From Archegozetes longisetosus (lineage: Eukaryota > Arthropoda > Arachnida > Sarcoptiformes > Trhypochthoniidae): DNA of 64,000 nucleotides. Both the position numbers and the translations under genes were made by a program. This document shows positions 49,292 through 60,254 of the stretch, in pieces (the first letter of the stretch is position 1; every line of letters begins with the position of its first letter). The notes beneath the pieces were generated by a model. The model searched no databases, had not been told where the DNA came from, and saw nothing but the letters and a program-made list of their open reading frames with translations. The DNA lies in contig JAEMBT020000007.1 in NCBI GenBank assembly GCA_018873245.2, positions 2,438,001-2,502,000 of the forward strand, given 5' to 3'.

Positions 49292-52083
49292 ATTTTCATA
49301 TGTTGAGGAAAGTTTTGCACAAAATATGATTCCAAGTCTTCAAATTTTATAATGGCATCAAAACTGATCCTAAATCAAATGACAAGACAACTTTCCACAA
49401 ATTCAAGGCTAAAGATTTCTAAGATATGTAAATAGAAGAAATCCTATCGAATTTTATACTATAGCTATACTTTCTAGTTCTATGATTTATGTAAAGTATT
49501 ACAAGGTTATTTTTCACACCTTGACTGAAGTTTGTGCTCATATTGAATTAAATCTGTTTTATTTGACATTTCGCAATTAATAACATCATGTGAACAAAAA
49601 TTTAGACAGAATTTTAATTCGTTTTTAGTTATGATACAATCTCTTGAAAAATATGAAGTTTTGTACAAAAACTACATTAAATAAAAAATAAGAATGAGCT
49701 AATGAACAACTGATAGTAACTCCAATTCAGCGTATCTTCGGATTTTTTAGTGACACTAACGGTACTTCTTTTGGCAATATTTAAGTAAAAATTTTTAAAG
49801 CATGTCGACACAAATGACCGAAGAAATCTTCAATCGTGTGACAATGAGGAAGGCTTGTTGGGTTATGATATTTGGGCGCAAAATCAAATTCTCTATAATA
49901 GCAATAAAGTCAAGCGCACATGGTTAAGAATCATTACCTATTGAGTTCTAGTGTATTTTGTTGACTTTGTATATCTGCAAATAGACCTCTATTTTAACTA
50001 ATATTTGATAGTTCTTTTGTCCATAGTGAACTTATGGGCGGCTCAGAGAGGGTAAACTTGTCCCTATGATTCATGAATCGGTAAAGCTTTTGGACCTTAT
50101 GCGTCTACATTTTCTGAAAATAGTGACATTTACCTACTTTACTTTAGTGGTCAATCGTTTCTGATATCTTTTAACTATGTTTATATATAGAACCGCGAGG
50201 CATACCTACAGCCATGAAATGTTTTACTCTGTAAGATTTCGGTTTATCTGGATTGTTATAGAATGATGAGACGACTCAATTTCAAGTCATTTCTTCTTTT
50301 GATGGTACAACTTTTAATAAATTTAACTCAATATCAAGAACATTAGAATAGTTATATATCAATAAATTATCTACAAAATAATATAGTATATGCCCAAAAA
50401 TTCGAATTCTATTTCATAGTGCGCTATCAAAAGAGTTTAAACTCTGATTCACATCACGCCATTTTGGCGTTGATTTCGTGATTTATATCACAAGTTTGTG
50501 AAAAAAAATATAGCCTGAGCAGAAATTCTACCATTTAAACTCAATTTACTATTAAAGATGAACTTGTTATCCAGTAGCGTAGTCTTAATTAATTTGAATT
50601 TAGATTTTGCACAATTCTAAAATCACATTGAAGCTAATCCAAAGTTATTTAGCCTTCTGCTTTTTCAATGTCATATAACTTATATAATATGATCACAAGA
50701 TATCGCATTAATCATAAAATTTTAACTATACAAACAAAAATTTCGTTTACTTATAGGGGATCGGCTGTGAGAAAACAGATGTAACACTTCAAAGATAGAT
50801 CATGATGTCTCAATCTTTTTGTATGCTTGAATTTTAATTTCAAAGTTATATCCTTTAAGTTAAATTGTTAAATTCTAACAAAAATTTAGTAAAACCTAAA
50901 ATCAATTCTAACTTAATTCCCCAAACACAATGGATAGCAGCATAAAATTTAATTTTTTTAAAGATTTTTAGGAAATTCATATATTACATTCTATGATAAC
51001 TAAAATCTATCTACTATCTTACTAATTATACTATAACCTTTTAAAAATTCTGATTTTATTCATAATAACTCTTGTCTCAAATTCCTTAACTGCAATTTTA
51101 GTTATATTTTATAACTGTTGCTATCAAACAACTTTAGAACAAAACTTCGGTTATTCTCAATTTTATTACTTACTACAATGTTGATCCACTTTTTAATAAC
51201 CAAGTTTTGATTTATTATTATTTAACGTATTATTTAAAGCCTAGATTTCAAACGAAACAACAGATTTTCAATGAGAATCAGCAAAAGCAAAAACTGAAAA
51301 CTTCTTTCTATGGATGTTTAATAGAGCTAAGTATGAAATCGTGGACTAACACAAACTTTAACTCTTTCTAAAGACCTTGAATCTAAAAGAAGACTTTTAA
51401 ATTTATGCACTAAATTGAGAGTATATTCCATAGAAATGAGAGGTAGAATCATCAATGATGTCTGGGCTTTTAAATACACATTTTATTGAAATCAAGTCAA
51501 ATTTGAAGAAAATCAAATTTAATTAAATAAATTTGAGCTCATCATAAGTCATCCAAACTTTATTTAATAGAAAATAACTTTGCATCTACTATCTGGTTCA
51601 TATTAGCAGTTATCTTCAATATTCAAAATGATCATGAGATTCACTACGATTTCTAACTCACGTCCTACTTCGAAATGCGACGACTGTAAAAACAGTAATT
51701 TTTAGAAAAATTCATTTACCAGATTGTTAGATAAGTATTCGGGAAAGTAAATTCTGATTAGATTACATGCTTTTATGATCAATAATCTATCAATTGGTAT
51801 CGAACAATAAAATAATTTTTCAAATATGCTAAATATTAAACACATTTCTGTTCCTACTTCAAATATATCACTTATACCTATATTTGATATATATTTTTGG
51901 CAAAAGCCAAATATAATACTTCACCGGTGACATGAATTAGCATGATATAGGATTTCATGGATCTATTAATATGCGAGCGTGTTAACCCCAAGTACCGACA
52001 ATTTAACTGTAGACGGAATTAAACCGTTAATGAATCTCTACACACCAAGTCACGGTGCACTTCTATCAGGTACCAAATAAAAT
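49292..52083. other. Gene-poor AT-rich DNA
   Basis: 2.8 kb upstream of the monooxygenase gene without supported coding sequence or defined repeats. Confidence 0.5.
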
Positions 52084-52091
52084 CAATATAA

Positions 52092-52874
52092 TACATGTGT
52101 TGTATCTTCGGTTTTAAGGTCTTTTCTCCGATCTTCGGAGTTAGTCTGTAACAAGAGACGTTTTCTCAGGTTTTTACTAACTAGAAGCCTTGAAGAATCA
52201 ATATTAAATGTAAAGTTAACGAACTTTTCTTTTAAAAGATAGTTTTATTTCGAGTTAACTACTCGTGTTCTCTCTTTTAAAACTGAAACTGAAATCAGAT
52301 TTTTATTCGTATATAAGGTATGAAAATACAATAAAAGTGTTATCGATCAGAAAGAGATAAGACTTCTGGCGACTCTAAATATTTTGATCCGTTGCTTCAA
52401 TCTCTATAAGGTTAATACTTAAAACTTTTCACTTGTTTACTCCAAATAAGTTAGAGAGCTTAGAGTAAACTGCAAAGTACAAAATAAATTCAAGACTTGC
52501 AAAACCCATTACCTTTACATAAACTATATGATGGTTTGGATTTTGTAAAATAATAATCTATGGTCTGATGAAAAAAATAGTTTTAGTGTTAACTTTGTTA
52601 AAGCCAAGATTTGTACAATATAAAAGTCTCGATGTCATGTAATGAGTTCACAGAATATGCCATTAAAAATAAGAGTTTAGTTGAAGCTACAAAATCCAGC
52701 AAAAATAGAACTATATGAAAGCCATCAAAAGTAAAATGTGATATCATTGAATATTTTTCTGGTAAATACTTTATTTACCATTTGAAAATTTGTGATAAAC
52801 CTAAAAAATATGCCTTGGTACCCCTTTGATAAAAAAATCTCCGGTTCTCAATCAAAGAAGTTATAACACCCGTA
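52092..52874 (+). mobile_element. hAT-derived element, copy 2 (longer relative of 17576-18047)
   Basis: 783 bp with ends TACATGTGTTGTA and TATAACACCCGTA, flanked by a perfect 8-bp duplication CAATATAA (52084-52091 and 52875-52882). Its 5' 100 bases and 3' 340 bases match copy 1; about 330 bases in between are absent from copy 1. The transposase C-terminal region is present but frame-shifted and stopped. Confidence 0.8.
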
Positions 52875-53000
52875 CAATATAAATATTTGGTAAGGCAAGT
52901 ACAGGAACAAGTTACAAACGAATGTATAGACTTGAGGGGTAAATCCGGGCTAATGGGTCTAAGGGGGTTCCCGACCCCCTACCTCCAAGTGTGATACAAC

Positions 53001-53475
53001 ATTGGATTCAGTTCGTCGAGCTGAACATTTTGATACCACACTTGACTACTTCCAACGCGAACCTGACCACTTCTGGCCACCGAGATCTAACCCCCTCGAA
53101 AAGGGGTAAACCTGGCTTTACCAAGTTGTTACCCAAGCCAAACCTGATATAAACTAAGGGAGAATAAGTTAGGTCGCGAAGCGACCTAACCTATTATACC
53201 TTAATTTAAATCAGGCTTGTTTGGGTTACGACTCGAGAATCCAGGTTTATCCATTACGAGGTACTAAACCAAACTATGATGGATATCTCGAGAACTACTT
53301 GAGATAATTGACCAAGTAAGGTATCAAAATGTTCAGCTCGATGTCCCGAGTTCAATGATATATCACTTGGCGGGGTCAGTCACTCCCGTCGGGAGTTGTC
53401 CAGAAGTGGTCAGGTTCAGATCTAAAGTGGTCAAGTGTAGTATCAAAATGTTCAGCTTGACGTACTGAATCCAAT
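53001..53475. mobile_element. Fold-back repeat with a central palindrome
   Basis: The outer ends are ATTGGATTCAG and CTGAATCCAAT. The unit around GAGCTGAACATTTTGATACC occurs once on the plus strand (about 53035) and twice on the minus strand (about 53335 and 53450), so the right arm has an internal duplication. The arms converge on a perfect hairpin at 53168-53190. The region is GC-richer than its surroundings. No coding capacity and no clear target duplication were found. Confidence 0.7.
53168..53190. repeat. Perfect hairpin at the fold-back centre
   Basis: GTTAGGTCGC and GCGACCTAAC pair fully around a three-base GAA loop. Confidence 0.9.
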
Positions 53476-56216
53476 GATATATATGAATATGAATCATATT
53501 TGTCAAAAACCTCATCACATTTAATTATACTTTTTGACAAGATATAGTTTATCCATTGAAAAAGTAATTATTTTAGATGTTTTTGTTATTATTTTGCTTA
53601 AGAGTACGAATTTTGGATAAAGTTTTTGAATAGGTTTTCAAGTTTTCATCAAATATGATAATTCAAAAATTTAAAAAGTTTTAATGGATATAATTTGTAA
53701 TTTTTAGTTTATTATAAATTTTAAGTCTTTTTAATATTATTAGATAAAAAAGTATATTTTTAGAGTAAATGTCCAATATGTTTCTTAAAAAACATGCATT
53801 CAACAACAAGCATACTATTAAATGCTTATCCTTTAGACTATTTGCCTAGCATAGAATAATCGATAGCAATATTTAGAGAAATTCTTTCAGGTCAGTAATC
53901 GTTATTTAAGAATATTCAGATCATTTTGAAGGCTAGATCTAGAGTCTCGCACTAATGCAAGACTAGCCGGTCCTATTTTTAAGTACAGTTACTATGCTTG
54001 AAACAAATGTCTGAAAAAGATAAAACATATACTTTCATGTATAGCATTAAACGATAACATTTACCGACTTGTACTGCAGCCCTAAGAATACTTAGAGTTG
54101 TAATATTTTGATCGTTACTTGTAAGTTCAAGTTCGTTAATTTATAAGTTTGCTTAGAACTTTTTTAAATGTGAAGTATACTTAATAAACTATTAATTTAT
54201 ATTTTATTAAATCTTATTTATTCATTCAAGTCAATGATAGTTAAGGTTTCACGGTACAGTCTACTACTTGATATTAATGCTTTACACATAAGTATATATC
54301 TCTATTTTTTCAGACATTTGTTCCAGGCATAGTACTTACTTTAAATTATCAATATTATTGAACATATATCTACTCTTTTGCTAGTTGAAAATCTGTTGAT
54401 TTGTTAATATCAGGTTAATAAAGTTTATGCTATTCTTTACTTTTCTAGTTATTACAACTTTTACTTAAGCACTGAATATCGAGTCTATAAAAACTCATGT
54501 GCGTCTCTGTTATAAATTATTAAAATAATTTTTATACAAACAAGAAACCCGTATAGATGATTGATTATTAATTAAATGGGATAAAATCTAACCTTACTTA
54601 AAATTCAATTTCATACAGTCTATCACAAAAGATATAATTACTATTAAAAGCCAAAAATATAATTAACACGCACAGTTTAGAAACTGAGAGATTTTCTCCT
54701 TAAAAATAAGCGTGACAAAATCTGCTCAAAAAACTCTTAAACAATTATTGTTTGATACGAAAGTTGATTACTTGAATAAAAGAAAATTAGAATAATTATT
54801 AAAATTGAGTTCCAGAATTTATGGAAAGTAATTTTTCACATACATGAAATTGCAAATTTGGCCGTAAAATTAATTGAATTTAGTACAGTTTCTCAGCAAT
54901 AAACAATACAAACTATTGAAAGCAAAACAATTGAATAAGATGCACAATACTCAAGAAGAGTGTGCGTTCAACAATAAGCTTACTATGAAACCTATTAGAA
55001 GTTAGTGTTATTGAGCAAGAAGGTTGATTATTATAATCAGAATAATTTATTCTTTGTAGTTCGAAGCCATTTTTCAGTTATTAAACTTTAACCAATATAA
55101 TTATTATATAACAATCCAATATGCGCTTAATCTACAGTTTTTTGACTGAAAGCAACGAGCATTATCTAAAGCATGTTTGAAAAAGAGGAAATATTTCCTA
55201 AATCAATGTCAGGGTGCACTTAACAATGCACATAACACTCACATATAAATTCGATTTGTGACTTATGATAAAAGTTGAGATTTTTCAGTGATCACCGTTT
55301 TCTCCTTTCTATCTAGTTTTCTAGAAAAACAAAGGTCTATCCAAGCCAAGTAATTAGAAAATTAAGGTGTTTTACTGCATCAGTTTTCCAGTTTCTGGAC
55401 ATCAGCACTGAAGTTTAGGTGATCGCCTAACTATTCGGGGACATCGAAAATCGAATATTTTGGACAATTTATTAAGTTCAAGCAAACAAAAACTTAGGAG
55501 CTAATTATAGTTCAAATAATTCTATGATTCTCATTTGCAAAAAATGTTCGTATAGCTCGAAATCTGCATGGGTAGATAAATATCAGAGTAGCAACTAATG
55601 CTAAGTCTCTAAAACAGAGTTTGTTACATTCGTATATTAAAGTTTTGATTATTAATTTGATCATTCCATAGTTATGATTGGCAAGTTTAGATCATGAAGT
55701 TATTAAAATGATGTGTCTTTACATTTCACTGTGTTTTTAGTTCTAAACAAACCAACGTAAATATAATTTCAGGCATCAATTTCTCAGTATAGGTACATTT
55801 AGGTTAGACTACACTTATGATAAAATATAGATTATGTTACTAAGTTGAGAGGTTTAAATTACTAATTTCTCACATTATTCATACATACTCGAGTTTTTTC
55901 AGTTAAAAAATCACTAAAACTTTTGGAGTATTTTACTGGTGCTATAGTGATATGCTCCAACCTATTTATTTAAAGTACAACTAATTTTTAAGATAACTTG
56001 TTTTCAACTCTTCAAAATTCAGAAACATTTGTGAGGAGAATTCTTTTTTCAGATCTCTTGATAGAATTTTGCGTTGCTTTTATTAGCAACGACTCTAGAG
56101 ATTTTAATGGACCGATCATCGACCGATTTTGATACTTTATAGGACCGGAGAATCTCATTTCTGATTTCTATACAAAATAATAAATCTACTCGACGGGTAT
56201 ACGGTAAACTCAAAAC
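53476..56216. other. Gene-poor AT-rich DNA
   Basis: 2.7 kb with no supported genes, RNAs or defined repeats. Confidence 0.5.
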
Positions 56217-58500
56217 TTCATTCTGCTAGCAGCGGCTACGTGGGATCTGCTGCTACACCACAACTCCGCAATATCTGACAAACTACAGATATTCGACACA
56301 AGTTACTGAAAAAATGGCATTTAAGATTCTATCGCAGAGGATGCACATCCCCGTCGGGGATTAGACTCAAGTATTAGCTATTGGAATAGTGCTCAAGACT
56401 ATTACAATCAACCACTGGTGAAAAGATTTACAGGACTAGACTTTAGAAATTATTCGGGTGTCATTAGAGATACGAATAGAATCTATTCTCCTGGTTATTT
56501 TACGAAAACTGCACCTATATAATCGATAAGCAATATCTCTGAATTAGTGATTGAAATGTTTTGAATTTTCAATTCCGATTCCATTCAATTACATTGACTC
56601 CTATCCCAATTCCGTTCCAATTCCATTGAGTTTTTAATTTCAATTCCAATTCCATTCCAATTCCTTGGAATGGAATTGATTCCATTGATTCAATAAAGTT
56701 TGACGCAAAAAATAGTTTTGTTTATATAGTATTGAATTACAATACAAGGTATCGACACGTGAGTCATTATAGACTTCTGTGCCATTAATTGAGTTTCATT
56801 TCTGCTTTTGTCCACGATCTTTGTTTTATAAGAAATAATTGAGAGGGTTATTAAGTAAGATAGATCCTGACTCAAGTGGAAGTTTTTCTGTATTCTACAG
56901 TCTATATACAAAGCCTGCTTATTTGGTCTTTTCATTAAAAATTATATTGATTGAAACTTAATTTTGTCTCAATTTCTATCAATTCCAATTTCATTGGCAT
57001 TAATTCCAATTCCAATAAGTTTTAAAATTTTAATTCCAATTCCATTCCAATTCCTTGGGAATGGAATTGGAATTCCAATGGAATCCAAGGTATTGGAATT
57101 AACTTTTCAATCACTACTCTGAATCAATGTTTCTGTATATGCCTTATCAGAACGTTCATTCAAGTTATTCTTACTCAAGACTTCAAGTTTCACAAGAACC
57201 GATCAATAAGTTTAGTTTTATCAATGGTGTTAATTGAAGAACATTTGCTGCTATGGCTCATTCTATTGGACAGACTGTAATAAGAAATTGAGTCATAAGA
57301 ATATTTTACACAATAGTATTGTCTTGTTTCTTAGAGATAATAGCGGAGCTAATAGTGGTTTCGAACGTGAACAACATTTTAGAAATTCAATTAAAATGCA
57401 ACCCAGTAATAGGAAAATTTCTTTACATCAAAGCTATTTTCAAAATCTATCAAAATCAAAGATATTTCTCACACTAAAATAACACAAATTTTAAAAAGTC
57501 TTGAAATTTGAATTTCGAGAGCATTTCGAGACCAAAATTAATCCATTCTCCACTATATCAAAACTAAATAATACGAAAACTGAATACTTTCGTGAACTTG
57601 AAAATAAAGTTCTACAAAATAATGTTAATAGGTTTACAGATGTTTTATTAATCTTTCAAAATACTTCGTTTAAGATTTTTAAAACGCACAAAAGCTTTAG
57701 CCCTATCTTCGATTTCTACGAATTATTTTGCTTTTAATTAACCAAATAGTCAAATCCGAGAGAAATGGCCTCCTGGATGACGTCAGTCAGGGAGACGGGA
57801 GAAAATGTACAAACCCTGGGGATCTGGCACCCGTATGGGAGGGAGGCGTAGGAGTTCCAATTATTATATAGAATCCTTTATTAAATAATTCTCGCTGTTT
57901 CAAATAATCGAATGCAAGTCAAAGACATTCTTTCGACAATTATAGGAATCATTGGTGACAGAATTGTTAAAGATATTAAGATTCAAATCGAAGGGAAAAC
58001 TTTATAGAGGATCCTGAATAATCGAGAAATTTTCCGAAGAATTATTCCCCAACACAGATCCTATTTGGAACATGTTGGCTATAATTTTGGAAAATTGAAA
58101 ATTAATTCAAGGAATACCTTTCAGACAGTATTGTATTCTCAAAGCATATTCTCCTAGTTGCGGCCCACAGAATAATGATATTACCCAGAATTTGACCGGA
58201 AGTTATGTATCAATTATCGGAAGAAGAAATTCTCCAGTTTTTAGTGTTTTGTTGGATTTAGAAAGATCAAACTATGGAATTCTCAGGCAAACAGATATCA
58301 ATTGCGGAAGTCGTGCTCAAATTTGTGTGACCCGAGCAAAAATTGATATCTATTTGATTTGAGTCGTGATCCGTGCCAACACAAAAATGCAGCTCGTAAC
58401 TATCCAAAAAGGACGAAAATCATAGACTATAATTTGACAGCTTTTACACCTCTTGCCTTAACTCCATCAGATTCTAACGCTAATCTTTAGCTTCATCTTA
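56217..58500 (+). pseudogene. Unidentified decayed coding region interrupted by a hAT-type element
   Basis: Several consecutive plus-strand segments look like former coding sequence because they use all bases more evenly than neighbours and remain open for tens of codons. They are about 56360-56520 (ending YSPGYFTKTAPI), 57234-57480, 57501-57737 and 57910-58490 in shifting frames (for example CGPQNNDITQNLTGSYVSI, then a frame change). Stops and frameshifts separate them, and the element at 56545-57116 sits inside. I do not recognise the protein. An endogenous viral or other invasive-element origin is possible but unsupported here; a dead host gene is equally possible. Confidence 0.4.
56545..57116. 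mobile_element. Non-autonomous hAT-type element with AATTCC-rich subterminal arrays
   Basis: 572 bp bounded by TAGTGATTGAAA and TTTTCAATCACTA, flanked by the perfect 8-bp duplication CTCTGAAT (56537-56544 and 57117-57124). Both subterminal zones (56570-56690 and 56985-57100) are dense tandem-like arrays of AATTCC, ATTCCA and their complements. No transposase remains. The architecture parallels the AGCT-rich family at 16643, with a different motif. Confidence 0.9.
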
Positions 58501-58911
58501 ATGTTCTGACCAATAGGACTGGTTAAGTACTGGCGATAATAGTCTATTGACCAGGGTATCTTTTTCGTAAACGCGTCTTTCTCCTGATTGTCCTAACTTG
58601 GCAAACTATGAAATGAGCGCTTATTATTCAGTAACAATGAAATTGAGCTTATATTTATGTGTTGAAAAATAAAACATTTCACATATTTTCTTTGAATTTC
58701 AAAATTTTCAAAATTTGCCTGAAATTTTTCAAGTCTTCGACTTTCATTCAAAAATGCAGTCCTTCAGCATCTGAAGAAATTTCATAAAAATTTAAGAAAT
58801 AAACTTAATACGAAAATCTCATTTTTCATATCCTAAATCAAGTTTTAGTACAAATGTTACCTAATATACTACATAAAATAAAAACTTCAGAACATTCAAT
58901 TTTATTAAATA

Positions 58912-59448
58912 CAGGGCTGGCAATAAATGACTTCATTTTTAAATTTCGCAGTATTTTTAATTTAGCCGACTATGAACTATTGTATTATTATAGAGGGGAT
59001 TAGGAATGATAGAGGTTTTTTTACATATACCAGTCAAATTTATTATGCCGTCCCTTACGAGATATTACACAAAAGACGGAGGGGCGGCTATTGTCCGACT
59101 CTGTCATCAAAATGGACAAAACCCAACCCAAACTGCAAGAGCGTTTCGCACAGAATTTGGACATCACTCGACACTCAGTATCCATACAGTGAAAAGGTAA
59201 AATTTTTAAAATCAAGCAGCGCATCAATCTTGATCCAATCGATAGGAACAGATATTCTGAAGCGCGCTATTGACAATTTTAAAACTCGTCTTTGCTACTT
59301 TATCGTTATAGGTGGCGCTTACTTTCAAAACTTAACACATTAAACCTCCACATATGTTCTTTTGTTTACTCTTTGTTTCATTTGATTATCTCTTATAGTT
59401 TCTGAGAAATGAAATTTTGAAAAATGAAATGACTTAACGCCAGCCCTG
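58912..59448 (+). mobile_element. mariner/Tc1-type deletion derivative
   Basis: 537 bp with ends CAGGGCTGGC and GCCAGCCCTG, flanked by TA (58910-58911 and 59449-59450). From about 59045 it encodes a transposase N-terminal helix-turn-helix region (MPSLTRYYTKDGG, then IVRLCHQNGQNPTQTARAF). Soon after, in another frame, it encodes a typical transposase C-terminus (DILKRAIDNFKTRLCYFI). The catalytic centre is deleted, giving a non-autonomous element that still holds both coding ends. Superfamily from TA duplication and sequence flavour; exact family unassigned. Confidence 0.8.
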
Positions 59449-59450
59449 TA

Positions 59451-60254
59451 TATACTTGTATATATTTGATGATGAAAATAGAGTGGCTTCGAGCTTAAAA
59501 AATCTAAACTAATTATTTAAAAGTACTTGCGAAGCTAAACTATTTAGTCCAAAAATAATAGAGACGCTGCCAATGAGTTTTTATTTTGAATTTTCATTAT
59601 ATTTTAGCTTTGATTGCAACAAAAGTTGTTCTTCATAAATCACTAACTTAGTTCACTATCTGTTTCCATTAGCTTTTATTTCTTTTTATTTCATTTCCCG
59701 CATATTTACTGATGATTAAAGCTTATTGAAGTTTTCACGTATTTACTATCACATTGAAAATTGAATAATTTTGCATAAATTTTAATTTTAAAAATGTTGC
59801 GAATCTAGTTATGAAAGCATATTTTAACGATCGTTATAATTGAATTCTTTTAGAAGTCTTGAAAAATCTTTTATTTGCCCTACCACTAAATCGTATTTTA
59901 ATGTAAGGATAAGTTAAATCATAAATAGCATTCACTCACCCTTCTGATCCAGCAAGCTACTTATTCACCAATCAACTATTTTTTTTAAATATGTATTAAA
60001 TTAATTTTATCTCAATTGCACAGTTCGTCAAAATCTAATTATAAATTGTTTCCCATAAATAAAACTTCGACTTCAATATAATAGTTCAATAACCATATCA
60101 AAGATAAAAACTGAGCTAAAATGAATAATTAAAACTATAATTACGTTGAAATAGGGGTAATTTTAGTAAATTATAAAATACAAAACCAAATCATACAAAA
60201 GCAGAAAAATTGGATGTCAATTCTCATTAAGGTTTTGGTGGTTGAGTTGAAAAG
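59451..60254. other. Intergenic upstream of the GMC gene
   Basis: No supported features. Confidence 0.4.

Noticed and set aside
56690..56935. 81-codon frame inside the AATTCC-type MITE
   Set aside because: Internal filler of a non-autonomous element; no transposase motifs.
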